Assembly: GCF_030268685.1 (NCBI RefSeq)
Contig: NZ_BSRQ01000020.1
Span: forward strand, 62,001-126,000
Reading direction: 5' to 3'
Length of the DNA: 64,000 nt
DNA from: Microtetraspora sp. NBRC 13810
Lineage (GTDB): Bacteria; Actinomycetota; Actinomycetes; Streptosporangiales; Streptosporangiaceae
Under the pieces are notes generated by a model. It was given only the letters and a program-made list of their open reading frames with translations, did no database searches and had not been told where the DNA came from. The position numbers and the translations under genes were made by a program. Numbering within the stretch: the stretch's first letter is position 1; every line of letters starts with the position of its first letter. Below, piece by piece: positions 1 through 7,617 of the stretch.

Positions 1-468
1 GGTGTCGACGACCGCCACATAGGCCGGGTCGTCGTCGGTGCCGATCGACTCGACCATCCGCCGGACGCGGGACACGGTCAACCCGAGGACGGCGGCCATG
101 CCGTACCCGCGGGGGTAGGCGTCACGCATCAACTCGCCGCGGCGGCGCACGGTCGTGAGGGCTTCGGCGAAGGTCAGGGCGCCGGCGGCGACCGCGGCGG
201 GGAACGCTCCGACGGAGTGCCCGGCCACGGCGTCCGGCGTCACGCCCGCGCCGGCGAGGGCGCGGGTCGCGGCGACTCCGGCGACGCAGAGCGCGACCTG
301 CGCGGTGACGGTCGATCGCAACGCCTGGGCGGTGTCGTTCCCGGACGAGCCGGGCAGGATCCGCTCGGCCTCGGCGAGGGTCGCGGCCACGGCGGGCTGA
401 TCGGGCAGGTCGTGGAGCATCCCGGGACGCTGGGTGCCCTGGCCGGGGTACAGGAAGGCGACTCTCAC
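1..468 (-). CDS. mdcH: Malonate decarboxylase epsilon subunit (malonyl-CoA:ACP transacylase), 3' part outside window
   Basis: Transfers malonyl from malonyl-CoA to the acyl carrier subunit to prime the decarboxylase. The N-terminus shows the FabD-type PGQGTQ motif near residue 8 and the active-site serine in GHSVGAF near residue 80. The GTG start overlaps the mdcG stop by four bases (GTGA), so translation is probably coupled. It is the last visible gene of the operon and is cut by the left window edge after about 156 codons. FabD-like proteins look similar, but the mdc context settles the call. Confidence 0.88.
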   Translation of the reverse strand, partial: MRVAFLYPGQGTQRPGMLHDLPDQPAVAATLAEAERILPGSSGNDTAQALRSTVTAQVALCVAGVAATRALAGAGVTPDAVAGHSVGAFPAAVAAGALTFAEALTTVRRRGELMRDAYPRGYGMAAVLGLTVSRVRRMVESIGTDDDPAYVAVVDT

Positions 469-1148
469 GGGACGTCCCACGGGTCGTCCACCAGTTCCGG
501 GCCGTGGGCGGTGCGGGCCAGGACGGGACCGCCGGTACGGGCCCATTCGGTGAGGCTGATCCCACCACGCGGAGTCTCCAGCTGGCAGTCGACCCTGCGG
601 GGGAGGGCGGCGAAGGCGGCCGTCAGGCGCGCGGCCAGGGCCCGCTCCCACCTGCGCGGCGCCCTGATCAGCAGGTCCAGGTCACTTCCGGGGTGGGTGA
701 CCGCCCGCCCGGTGGCGAGCTCGAAGCCGACGCCGCCGATCGGGCCCCAGACGGCGTCACCGTCCAGTTCGGCGGCCAGCAGCAGGGCGGCTGCGGACAG
801 GGCGGTGGACAGGGCGGTGGACAGGGCGGCGGGCAGCCGGGGAAGGCGGGGACGCTCCCGCCGCAGGTCCTCGGGTGGTACGCGGCGGGTCACCGCGCCG
901 GCGGGTACGAGGGTGGCATGACGTTGCCGTCGCGCGGGTCCGCGCACGCCGACCGGGATCAGGCCGGGCGGATGCGGCGCCCGCCGTACGACGCCCCAGG
1001 GGCAGGCGGCGAGCGACGCGGAGGCCCAGCCGGGGAGCACGGCGTCAGCCACCGCGCTCCCGGTGAGCCGCAGCAGGTCGTGCGGGAGCGTGGTCCCCGT
1101 AAAGGTCCCCGTAAAGGTGTCCGCCATGGTCCCCGTCGTCTGCGTCAT
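465..1148 (-). CDS. mdcG: Phosphoribosyl-dephospho-CoA transferase (malonate decarboxylase holo-ACP synthase)
   Basis: Attaches the 2'-(5''-phosphoribosyl)-3'-dephospho-CoA prosthetic group to the serine of MdcC. The 227-residue length suits the family, and the nucleotidyltransferase signature GSDLDLL lies at residues 154-160, followed by an RVDCQLETPRGG block. It begins 8 bp after mdcE and overlaps mdcH. Residues about 107-118 contain a small Leu-Ser-Thr-Ala repeat encoded by near-identical 12-bp units (about 794-832), a local slippage product. An internal ATG at 1127 is an alternative start, since the first seven residues are poorly conserved in character. Confidence 0.85.
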   Translation of the reverse strand: MTQTTGTMADTFTGTFTGTTLPHDLLRLTGSAVADAVLPGWASASLAACPWGVVRRAPHPPGLIPVGVRGPARRQRHATLVPAGAVTRRVPPEDLRRERPRLPRLPAALSTALSTALSAAALLLAAELDGDAVWGPIGGVGFELATGRAVTHPGSDLDLLIRAPRRWERALAARLTAAFAALPRRVDCQLETPRGGISLTEWARTGGPVLARTAHGPELVDDPWDVP

Positions 1149-1155
1149 GGAATGG

Positions 1156-1962
1156 TCACCACCATTGGGCGGCGAGCGACTCGTGGATACGGCGGGAGGC
1201 GGCCCGGGTCCGCCGGGCGCCGGGGGAGGTGAGCCGGTCGCTCAGGTCGCGGGGGCCGCGGCGGGCCCGCCGTACCGCGGCGGTGAGCGCCTCTTTGACC
1301 TTCCGGACGTCCCCGCCGGTCGGGTCGGCGGCGTTCTCGACCTTCAGGAGCTCGTCGCACATGCCGAGTCCCGCCCAGTCGGCGACGTCGTAGGACAGCG
1401 GGGGGACACGCCGTGCCAGCTCGTCCAGCTCGTCCACCGTCCGCAGGGTCACCCTCGCCGCGGCTTCCTTGTGCATGGCGTGGACGACCACGCCGGGGTC
1501 GTCGAGCGCCAGGATCTGGTTCGCCTGGTAGCCGTGTGCGAGCAGTCCGCCGGACAGCGCCGTTCCGACGACGAGCGTGATCACCGGGTGTCCGGCGGTG
1601 CGGGCGCGGACGTAGGCGTCCACGGCGGCGGCCAGCGCGTGATGCAGGCCGAGCAGCTCTTCGACGCGTCCGTACGCCTGGCTGGGGACGTCGACCACGG
1701 CGACGATCGCGCGGCGGCGGTCGTCGGGCAGCCGGGCGTCCTCGGCGACCGTGCCGGTCAGCGTCTCGGCGATCGCGAGCCCTTCGCGCAGGCCGACCTC
1801 GCCCGCACGGGCCCGGGGGTAGGGGCTGCGCGGGTCCGGCACGACGGCGAGCAGCCGGGCGGTCCCGTCGCCGAGGGTGGCGTCCGCCGTGATCACGGAG
1901 GGGACCACGTGGGTCACGTCGCCGCCGGCGAGCGCCCGGGTCCAGGTCTGACCGCGGCTCAT
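1156..1962 (-). CDS. mdcE: Malonate decarboxylase gamma subunit (carboxytransferase-like decarboxylase half)
   Basis: With MdcD it forms the decarboxylase that releases CO2 from malonyl-S-ACP and regenerates acetyl-S-ACP, with a biotin-independent acetyl-CoA-carboxylase carboxyltransferase fold. The 268-residue protein has the crotonase-like glycine-rich segments TLVVGTALSGG and GYQANQILALDD typical of the gamma subunit. The ATG at 1962 overlaps the mdcD stop (ATGA), which fixes the start; the reading frame stays open upstream but only as antisense of mdcD. It is followed after 7 bp by mdcG. Confidence 0.87.
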   Translation of the reverse strand: MSRGQTWTRALAGGDVTHVVPSVITADATLGDGTARLLAVVPDPRSPYPRARAGEVGLREGLAIAETLTGTVAEDARLPDDRRRAIVAVVDVPSQAYGRVEELLGLHHALAAAVDAYVRARTAGHPVITLVVGTALSGGLLAHGYQANQILALDDPGVVVHAMHKEAAARVTLRTVDELDELARRVPPLSYDVADWAGLGMCDELLKVENAADPTGGDVRKVKEALTAAVRRARRGPRDLSDRLTSPGARRTRAASRRIHESLAAQWW

Positions 1963-2855
1963 GTCCGGTCTCCCTCCGGTGGTGCGGCGTGCGCCCACAC
2001 GGCCGCGAGGCCGTCCGGCGCCGGCGGATCGGCGGGGTCGACGGCTTCGAGGCGTGCTCGCAGCTCGTCGATCCGCTGGGAGCGGTGCTCGCCGGGTACC
2101 CCGTGCCGGACGGCCTCCGCCACGGCGGAACGGATGGCGGTGACGTCGTCGAGGGCCAGCACGTCCGCCAGGCCGGTCCGGGTGCGTTGCGCGCCGCCGT
2201 CGATCGACCAGATCAGTGCGTGGTCGGAGGCGTCGAACTCGGCGACGCCGGCCTCGGACTCGATCACCTGCGGACCGTCCAGCCCCAGACGGCCCTCCTC
2301 CGTCATGATCAACGTGGTGCACAGCCCGGCGGCGATGCTCATGCCGCCGAAACAGCCCAGCGCCCCGGCGATGACGCCGATGACGGGCCGAAGGGCACGC
2401 AGCTCCAGCAACGCGGAGCACACCTCGGCGACCGTGGCCAGGCCCAGGTTCGCCTCCTGCAGGCGCACGCCGCCGGTCTCCAGGAGCAGGACCGCGGCGG
2501 TCGGGATGCCGTCCCGGTTGTCCCGGGCGGCCAGAGACAGCGCGGCGGCGATCTTCACCCCGGAGACCTCGCCGATGCCGCCGCCCTGGAATGCCTGCTC
2601 GACGGCGATCACGACCGCGGGGCCCCCGCCGAGCCTGCCCTTGACCACGACGACGCCGTCGTCGGACTGCGGGACGACGCCCTGCGGCTCCAGCCAGGGC
2701 GACTCGATGCGGTCGAAGGGGCCGCACAGCTCGCGGGCCGTGCCGTCGTCGAGCAGGGCCATGGCCCGCGCCCGGGCGTCCAGTTCGATGAAGCTGGTAC
2801 GGCGGAGCAGCGCGGCCCAGTGCGGGGGCGGGGGCTCCGGACTCGCCGACGTCAT
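1959..2855 (-). CDS. mdcD: Malonate decarboxylase beta subunit
   Basis: Catalytic partner of MdcE in decarboxylating malonyl-ACP. The 298-residue protein shows the carboxyltransferase-like run VKGRLGGGPAVVIAVEQAF, then GGGIGEVSGVK and IGVIAGALGCFGGM, all typical of this family. The ATG at 2855 is chosen because it overlaps the mdcC stop by ATGA and gives the usual family length; an upstream GTG or ATG would run back into mdcC. Translational coupling to both neighbours suggests equimolar synthesis of the core subunits. Confidence 0.88.
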   Translation of the reverse strand: MTSASPEPPPPHWAALLRRTSFIELDARARAMALLDDGTARELCGPFDRIESPWLEPQGVVPQSDDGVVVVKGRLGGGPAVVIAVEQAFQGGGIGEVSGVKIAAALSLAARDNRDGIPTAAVLLLETGGVRLQEANLGLATVAEVCSALLELRALRPVIGVIAGALGCFGGMSIAAGLCTTLIMTEEGRLGLDGPQVIESEAGVAEFDASDHALIWSIDGGAQRTRTGLADVLALDDVTAIRSAVAEAVRHGVPGEHRSQRIDELRARLEAVDPADPPAPDGLAAVWAHAAPPEGDRT

Positions 2856-3148
2856 GACCCGCCCTCCTCGACGGCCTGCCGCAGGCGCAGGGTGACCACG
2901 CCGGGCGTCGCTCCGAAGTCGTTGAGCTCGAAGTTCGCGGCGACACCGTGGCGGGCGAAGAACCGTTCCAGCACGACCCGCCACACGGTGTCGAAACCGT
3001 CGACGCTGGTGCGCACCCGCACCCGCACCCGGGCGGCGCCGGCCGCCGGGGTCATCAGGACCTCCAGATCACCCGAGCCGACCAGTCCGGCATGCGCGCG
3101 CCGGGCGGCCGGCCGGTCGGCGGGAAACTCGAAGTTCAGCGTCTGCAC
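2852..3148 (-). CDS. mdcC: Malonate decarboxylase acyl carrier protein (delta subunit)
   Basis: Small carrier that holds the acetyl/malonyl group on a phosphoribosyl-dephospho-CoA arm. The 98-residue protein has the modification motif VGSGDLEVLM near residues 24-33, whose serine is the attachment site in the family. The GTG start at 3148 sits seven bases after a clear GGAGG ribosome binding site and overlaps the end of mdcB by 13 bases. The longer open frame upstream lies antisense/out of frame within mdcB and is not needed. Confidence 0.87.
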   Translation of the reverse strand: MQTLNFEFPADRPAARRAHAGLVGSGDLEVLMTPAAGAARVRVRVRTSVDGFDTVWRVVLERFFARHGVAANFELNDFGATPGVVTLRLRQAVEEGGS

Positions 3149-4029
3149 GGAAGCACCTCCCGTCCGGTGTGCGGAGAGCGCCCCTGCCAGGGCACCGTGT
3201 CGAGGAAGAGCGCGGCGGCCAGCAGGTCGCCGCTCCCGCCCGGCGACAGCCGCCGGCTGCGGAGCCGCTCGTCCAGCTCCATGAGCGCGGCACGGCCGGA
3301 GACCGTGCCGGCGCCGCCCTCGGCCAGCACCCGCTCGGCGCCGTGCCGGACGACGCGCAGGCCCTCGAGGCCGCCACGGTGCAGGACACACGTGTCGTCC
3401 AGGAGGCTCATCACCTCAAGCAGGGCGTCCAGCCGGGCCACCTCCTCGGCGAGACCGGCCGCTCTGGCCCGGCGCAGCCGCGGTAGGGCGACCTCGATGA
3501 CATGCGGGAACGCCGCCTCGGCCTCGCTCCGCGCGCCACGCACGCCGTACCGCCGCCGGGCCCGCTCACCGTGGGAGACCGTGCCCGGCGGGATCCGCCG
3601 GTCGGGCAGGGCGGCCAGCAGGGCCGCGCCGCGGGCGGCCTCCCGCTCGCCGCCGGCCCGGCCGGCGGCGGCGACCAGCAGCCCGAGCGCCCACAACGCG
3701 CCGCGATGCGTGTTCACCCCTCGGGTGATCCGCAGCATCGTCCGGTCGCCCATGCGGCCGAGCCTGCCCAGTTCCTCACGCAGACCGATGCCGACCGCCA
3801 TCCGCTCCGCCGCGTCCGCGACGGAGCGGAACGTGGCACGCAGCGCCTCGGCGGAGGCCAGCAGGAGCGGCAGGTCCATGTCGTCGTGCGCGCCGCCGCC
3901 CCGGCGGTCGACCAGGCCGGGCTTGGGACTCAGCAGGGCCTCCCCGCGCAGCGCCCGCACCGCCCCGTCGGCCAGCACGGCCGCGGACGGCCGGGGCGTC
4001 CGTCCCGGGTCGCGCCCGGTGGCGGTCAT
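3136..4029 (-). CDS. mdcB: Triphosphoribosyl-dephospho-CoA synthase
   Basis: Makes 2'-(5''-triphosphoribosyl)-3'-dephospho-CoA from ATP and dephospho-CoA, the precursor that MdcG loads onto MdcC. It belongs to the CitG/MdcB family and carries the hallmark SPKPGLVDRRGGGAH followed by DMDL near residues 34-53, and a late SPGGSGDLLAA segment. The 297 residues match the family. It starts 6 bp after mdcA and overlaps mdcC. Presence of both MdcB and MdcG means the cofactor route for the carrier is complete. Confidence 0.87.
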   Translation of the reverse strand: MTATGRDPGRTPRPSAAVLADGAVRALRGEALLSPKPGLVDRRGGGAHDDMDLPLLLASAEALRATFRSVADAAERMAVGIGLREELGRLGRMGDRTMLRITRGVNTHRGALWALGLLVAAAGRAGGEREAARGAALLAALPDRRIPPGTVSHGERARRRYGVRGARSEAEAAFPHVIEVALPRLRRARAAGLAEEVARLDALLEVMSLLDDTCVLHRGGLEGLRVVRHGAERVLAEGGAGTVSGRAALMELDERLRSRRLSPGGSGDLLAAALFLDTVPWQGRSPHTGREVLPCRR

Positions 4030-4035
4030 CGGCGG

Positions 4036-5685
4036 TCACCAGGTCCGGAAGCGGGCGGGTGGGTCATACAGTCCTCCGGACCAGGCCACGAGATCTTCGA
4101 TGCTGCGGGCCGCCAGCAGGGAGCGCTTCGCCCTGCGCACGTCGACCCCGAGGTCCGCGGGCAGCGCGACCAGGCCGTCGCGGCGCAGCTCTTCGACGCG
4201 TCGCTCGTCGATGCGGCGGCCCACCGGGGTGGCGCCCGCGACCGCGGCCACCGCGTCACGCCGCTCGGCCGGCCCGGTGGCCTTGTAGAGGTAGGCCACC
4301 CCCTCCTCGGTCACCACGTGGCTGACGTCGTCGCCATAGATCATGATCGGCGGGATGGGCATCCCGGCGTCCTTGCCCACCTGGATCGCGTCGAGTTCCT
4401 CGACGAACGCGGGGACGCCGCCGCCGCGGAAGGTCTGCGTGATCTGCACGACGAGCTTGCGTCCCCGCGACGCGGGGGCCTCACCGGCCGGCAGGCCCAG
4501 CCAGGCGGGGGAGGGGTGCCTGCGGCCGTGCGGGTCGTGCCCCATGTTGGGCGCTCCGCCGAAACCGGTCAGCCGCCCCTCGGTGACCGTCGAGGAGTTG
4601 GCGCAGGCGTCGATCTGCAGCGACGACCCGATGAACAGGTCCACCGCGTACTGCCCGGCGAGCTGGCACAGCACCCGGTTCGACCGGAGCGAGCCGTCGC
4701 GGCCGGTGAAGAACACGTCGGGGCGGGCGGCGACGTAGCGTTCGGTGCCGGGCTCCCCGCCGAAACAGTGCACCGACTCGACCCAGCCGCTCTCGATGGC
4801 GGGGATGAGCGTCGGATGCGGGTTGAGCGTCCAGTGTCTGCAGATCTTCCCGCGCAGCCCCAGTTCCTCGCCGTAGGTGGGCAGCAGCAGCTCGATCGCG
4901 GCGGTGTCGAAGCCGATCCCGTGGTTCAATGTGGTCACGCCGTGGCGCTCGTACACCCCGCGCAGCGCCATCATGGCCATCAGGATCTCCACCTGGCCGA
5001 TGTGGCGGGGGTCGCGGGTGAACAGCGGCTCCAGCGCGAACGGCCGGGGGCTCGCCACGATCAGGTCCACCCAGTCCCGGGGAACGTCCACCCGGGGGAC
5101 CCTGTCCACGAGTTCGTTCACCTGGACCACGGTCACCCCGTCGGAGAAGGCCGTCGCCTCGGCGATGGTCGGGGTGTCCTCGGTGCTCGGGCCGGTGTAC
5201 AGGTTGCCGTCGCGGTCGGCCTGCTCGGCGCAGAGCAGCGCGACCTGCGGGGTGAGATCGACGAACATCCGCGCGTACAGCTCGACGTAGGTGTGGATCG
5301 CCCCGACCTCGACCTTGCCGTCGGCCAGCAACTGGGCCATGCGCACGCTCTGCGGGCCGGCGTAGGCGAAGTCGAGCCGGTGGGCGATGCCGCGTTCGAA
5401 CACGTCCAGGTGCTCCCGGAGGCTGATCGAGGAGATCAGCAGATGCAGGTGGTGCACCACGTCCGGATCGCATTCCGCCAGCGACCCGGCGAGGAAATCC
5501 GCCTGCTTCTGGTTGTCGCCCTCCAGCGCGACCCGATCGCCCGGACGCAGCAGCGCGTGCAGCGCCTCGCGCATCCGCCCGGCGTCCAGCACCCGGCCCG
5601 AGGCGAAGGGCCGGACCGCCTCCATCCGTTCCCGCTTCGCCGTCCGCCGCCGCGTCCAGTCCCGGGTGGCCTCTGTGAGTGCCAT
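4036..5685 (-). CDS. mdcA: Malonate decarboxylase alpha subunit (acetyl-ACP:malonate ACP transferase)
   Basis: Exchanges the acetyl group of acetyl-S-ACP for malonate, starting each decarboxylation cycle. The 549-residue length is typical and the sequence contains the conserved ALEGDNQKQADFLA, STVTEGRLTGFGGAPNMG and GDDVSHVVTEEGVAYL blocks. The ATG at 5685 follows a G-rich ribosome binding site; further upstream the same frame lacks family character. It is the promoter-proximal gene of the operon. The upstream region has a direct repeat of TTTTGGG on the transcribed strand, which could be a regulator site, but no mdcR regulator or malonate transporter gene lies within the window. Confidence 0.9.
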   Translation of the reverse strand: MALTEATRDWTRRRTAKRERMEAVRPFASGRVLDAGRMREALHALLRPGDRVALEGDNQKQADFLAGSLAECDPDVVHHLHLLISSISLREHLDVFERGIAHRLDFAYAGPQSVRMAQLLADGKVEVGAIHTYVELYARMFVDLTPQVALLCAEQADRDGNLYTGPSTEDTPTIAEATAFSDGVTVVQVNELVDRVPRVDVPRDWVDLIVASPRPFALEPLFTRDPRHIGQVEILMAMMALRGVYERHGVTTLNHGIGFDTAAIELLLPTYGEELGLRGKICRHWTLNPHPTLIPAIESGWVESVHCFGGEPGTERYVAARPDVFFTGRDGSLRSNRVLCQLAGQYAVDLFIGSSLQIDACANSSTVTEGRLTGFGGAPNMGHDPHGRRHPSPAWLGLPAGEAPASRGRKLVVQITQTFRGGGVPAFVEELDAIQVGKDAGMPIPPIMIYGDDVSHVVTEEGVAYLYKATGPAERRDAVAAVAGATPVGRRIDERRVEELRRDGLVALPADLGVDVRRAKRSLLAARSIEDLVAWSGGLYDPPARFRTW

Positions 5686-5775
5686 CGCTCGCCCCCCAGC
5701 CGTGCGTTGACCTGGGTCTGCTGCCTCCAAAGGCGTTGAACTAACCCAAAAGCAGCCCAAAACGGCACAGCCTGG

Positions 5776-5815
5776 GGCGAAGGTCGTTCCTCCGGTCGGA
5801 GGTCCGGCCTTCGCC
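5776..5815 (-). terminator. Hairpin downstream of the UDG-ART gene
   Basis: Outer arms GGCGAAGG (5776-5783) and CCTTCGCC (5808-5815) enclose inner arms CCTCC (5789-5793) and GGAGG (5798-5802), giving a two-tier stem 30 bp after the stop of the minus-strand fusion gene. No U-tract is obvious, which is common in actinomycetes. It would separate that gene from the mdc promoter. Confidence 0.6.
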
Positions 5816-5845
5816 GTGTCGCAGGCTTCGGTCACCGGCGGACGC

Positions 5846-7444
5846 TCACGCCACCAGGGGCTGCTCCTCCAGCTCGGTCAGCTGCACGGTGCACAGGCCG
5901 CCGCGCTCGGTCTTCACGTCAGTCACCTTGAGCTGGGTGCCGGGGGCGAGGATGAACTCCTCCTCGCCGGTGAACGCGGAGAAACCGCGGATGCCCACGG
6001 CCCGCACGGGGAGCACCTCGAACAGCGTCCGCTTGCCGCGGCGGCCGAGGAACGCCTGGGCTACGCCGAGCTCCGAGGTGCACGAGGACACGCCCCACCA
6101 AGTCACGGTCCGGCCCAGCGGGTACTGCGCCCGCAGGTCCATCGACACGCCGCGCCACAGCGGCTCCCTGCGGGCCGGCAGCCGGGACACGGCCGAGAAC
6201 AGCAGCCGCAGATACGGGAGGTACGGCACGATCCGGGTGCGGTCCGGGGTGCGCAGCGTGGCGTTGATCTGCCGGTAGAAAGCCGACTCGCAGGTGTAGA
6301 GATAGAGGGCGGCGACCTCGTCGGCGGACAGGCCCTCGGCCGCCCGCGTCTCGCCGAACCGGTGCGACTGCTCCACGTACCAGTCGAGACCGGACAGCAG
6401 CTTGGCCACCGGGGCGACGGCCTCGCGGAAGTCCATGAGCGGGGTGTCGAACACGCCGGTGATCGCCGGCAGCACCAGCCCCTCGTCCTTGACCCCGGCG
6501 AGCCGTTCGAGGTAGAGCTGGTGCAGCTCCATCGTGGACGCGATGAACGCCCCCATCCGATCGGCCGTGGCCGCGTCCGCCCCGCCGGTCAGCGCCGTGC
6601 GCGCGTTCCATCCCCTGCCCGGCAGCCAGTCGATCTCGTCGGCGCCGAGCGCGGCGAGGGCCGCGTTCACCGTGGCGAAGTGGTCCCCGTCGCAGAAGAT
6701 GTCGCCCTGTGCCGCGGGGTTGGGGTGGTCGATGTGCCGGACCTCCACGTCGGGGTACTTCCGCTGCAGCCTGACCACGACCTGCTTCAGGCCGCGGGCG
6801 TGCACCCCCCACCACGCGAACACCACGCCGCGGTCCTGCTCGTCGGCGTCCTGCTTGGCCTTGAGGATCTCCTCGACGAGCCTCTCGACGACCGGCCGCC
6901 AGAACGCGGTGTGCCGGTCGGTGGGCATCGCCCCGTCGCCGCTGGCGGTGAGCGCCGCGTTCAGCAGCAGCACGCCCTGGGTGAGCATCGCCTGGAACCA
7001 CTCCGGCGGCTGCACGGTGTCGTGCTCCTTCAGCAGGGCGCGGAGGTCGGCGATCGGCGTCTTCTTGGGGATGCCGTGCTTCCACATCGCCGCCGCCTTG
7101 ATGATGCAGCGGATGGTGATGACCTTGCCGAACTGGCGGTCCTCCCAGTCGTGGAAGGTGTTGTCGAACATGGCGATGCCGGTGGCGCTCTCCGCCCGCG
7201 GGTACGGGTTCTGGCCGAAGACGACGACCTTCCACTTGTGCGGCGGGTTGGGCTTGAGCGCCTGGAAGGTCAGCTCCCTGACGGGCACGATCTCCGGGCT
7301 GCGTTCCGGGCCGATGAACGTGGCCGCGGCCGGTTGCGCCTCGATGACCGGCTTCAGGAGCGGCAGCCACGGCTCGCCGCCGCCCTTGAAGAGGTCGGCG
7401 AGGGCCAGCGGGTCGGCCGGGGTGGGTGCGGTGCTGTCGCTCAT
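5846..7444 (-). CDS. Fusion protein: uracil-DNA-glycosylase-like domain plus ADP-ribosyltransferase domain
   Basis: A 532-residue protein with two recognisable domains. Residues about 1-275 resemble family-1 uracil-DNA glycosylase: GQNPYP at 77-82 (canonical GQDPYH), GVLLLNAALT at 157-166, VFAWWGVHA at 208-216 and the catalytic-loop-like HPNP at 240-243. Residues about 300-530 look like an R-S-E mono-ADP-ribosyltransferase: arginine in LWRGVS (429-434), the STS-like SSCTS (453-457) and the glutamate motif GEEEF (493-497). A plausible ribosome binding site (GGAG, 7 bp spacing) fixes the ATG at 7444. The gene is divergent from a macrodomain gene, suggesting a paired ADP-ribosylation writer and eraser or reader. 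Target and function are inference; a plain DNA-repair role is the main alternative. Confidence 0.8.
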   Translation of the reverse strand: MSDSTAPTPADPLALADLFKGGGEPWLPLLKPVIEAQPAAATFIGPERSPEIVPVRELTFQALKPNPPHKWKVVVFGQNPYPRAESATGIAMFDNTFHDWEDRQFGKVITIRCIIKAAAMWKHGIPKKTPIADLRALLKEHDTVQPPEWFQAMLTQGVLLLNAALTASGDGAMPTDRHTAFWRPVVERLVEEILKAKQDADEQDRGVVFAWWGVHARGLKQVVVRLQRKYPDVEVRHIDHPNPAAQGDIFCDGDHFATVNAALAALGADEIDWLPGRGWNARTALTGGADAATADRMGAFIASTMELHQLYLERLAGVKDEGLVLPAITGVFDTPLMDFREAVAPVAKLLSGLDWYVEQSHRFGETRAAEGLSADEVAALYLYTCESAFYRQINATLRTPDRTRIVPYLPYLRLLFSAVSRLPARREPLWRGVSMDLRAQYPLGRTVTWWGVSSCTSELGVAQAFLGRRGKRTLFEVLPVRAVGIRGFSAFTGEEEFILAPGTQLKVTDVKTERGGLCTVQLTELEEQPLVA

Positions 7445-7617
7445 CGTGGGCTCCGGGGTTTGTGAGCCGTGCCGGTGACGGCACGGGAGAGGTAAATGGG
7501 GGAATTGTGCCGTGTGAAGATCCCGGATGCGATGTCGAACAAGATCTGTTCTGTCGGTGCGGGGCGCTATCTTCGTGAACGTTCGGAAACACCCCCTCCC
7601 CATGACCGGAGTGAACC
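7445..7617. promoter_or_regulatory. Shared divergent promoter region of the UDG-ART and macrodomain genes
   Basis: 173 bp separate the two divergent start codons, and both genes have their own GGAG-type ribosome binding site at the edges. The segment is somewhat less GC-rich than its surroundings, which suits back-to-back promoters. I could not pick certain -10/-35 boxes or a clear operator by eye. The geometry implies that the two genes are regulated together. Confidence 0.45.

Noticed and set aside
1063-2895. Long plus-strand open frame across the mdc operon
   Set aside because: It is the antisense of mdcD, mdcE and part of mdcG, with compositional bias of high-GC antisense frames and no domain or ribosome binding site.
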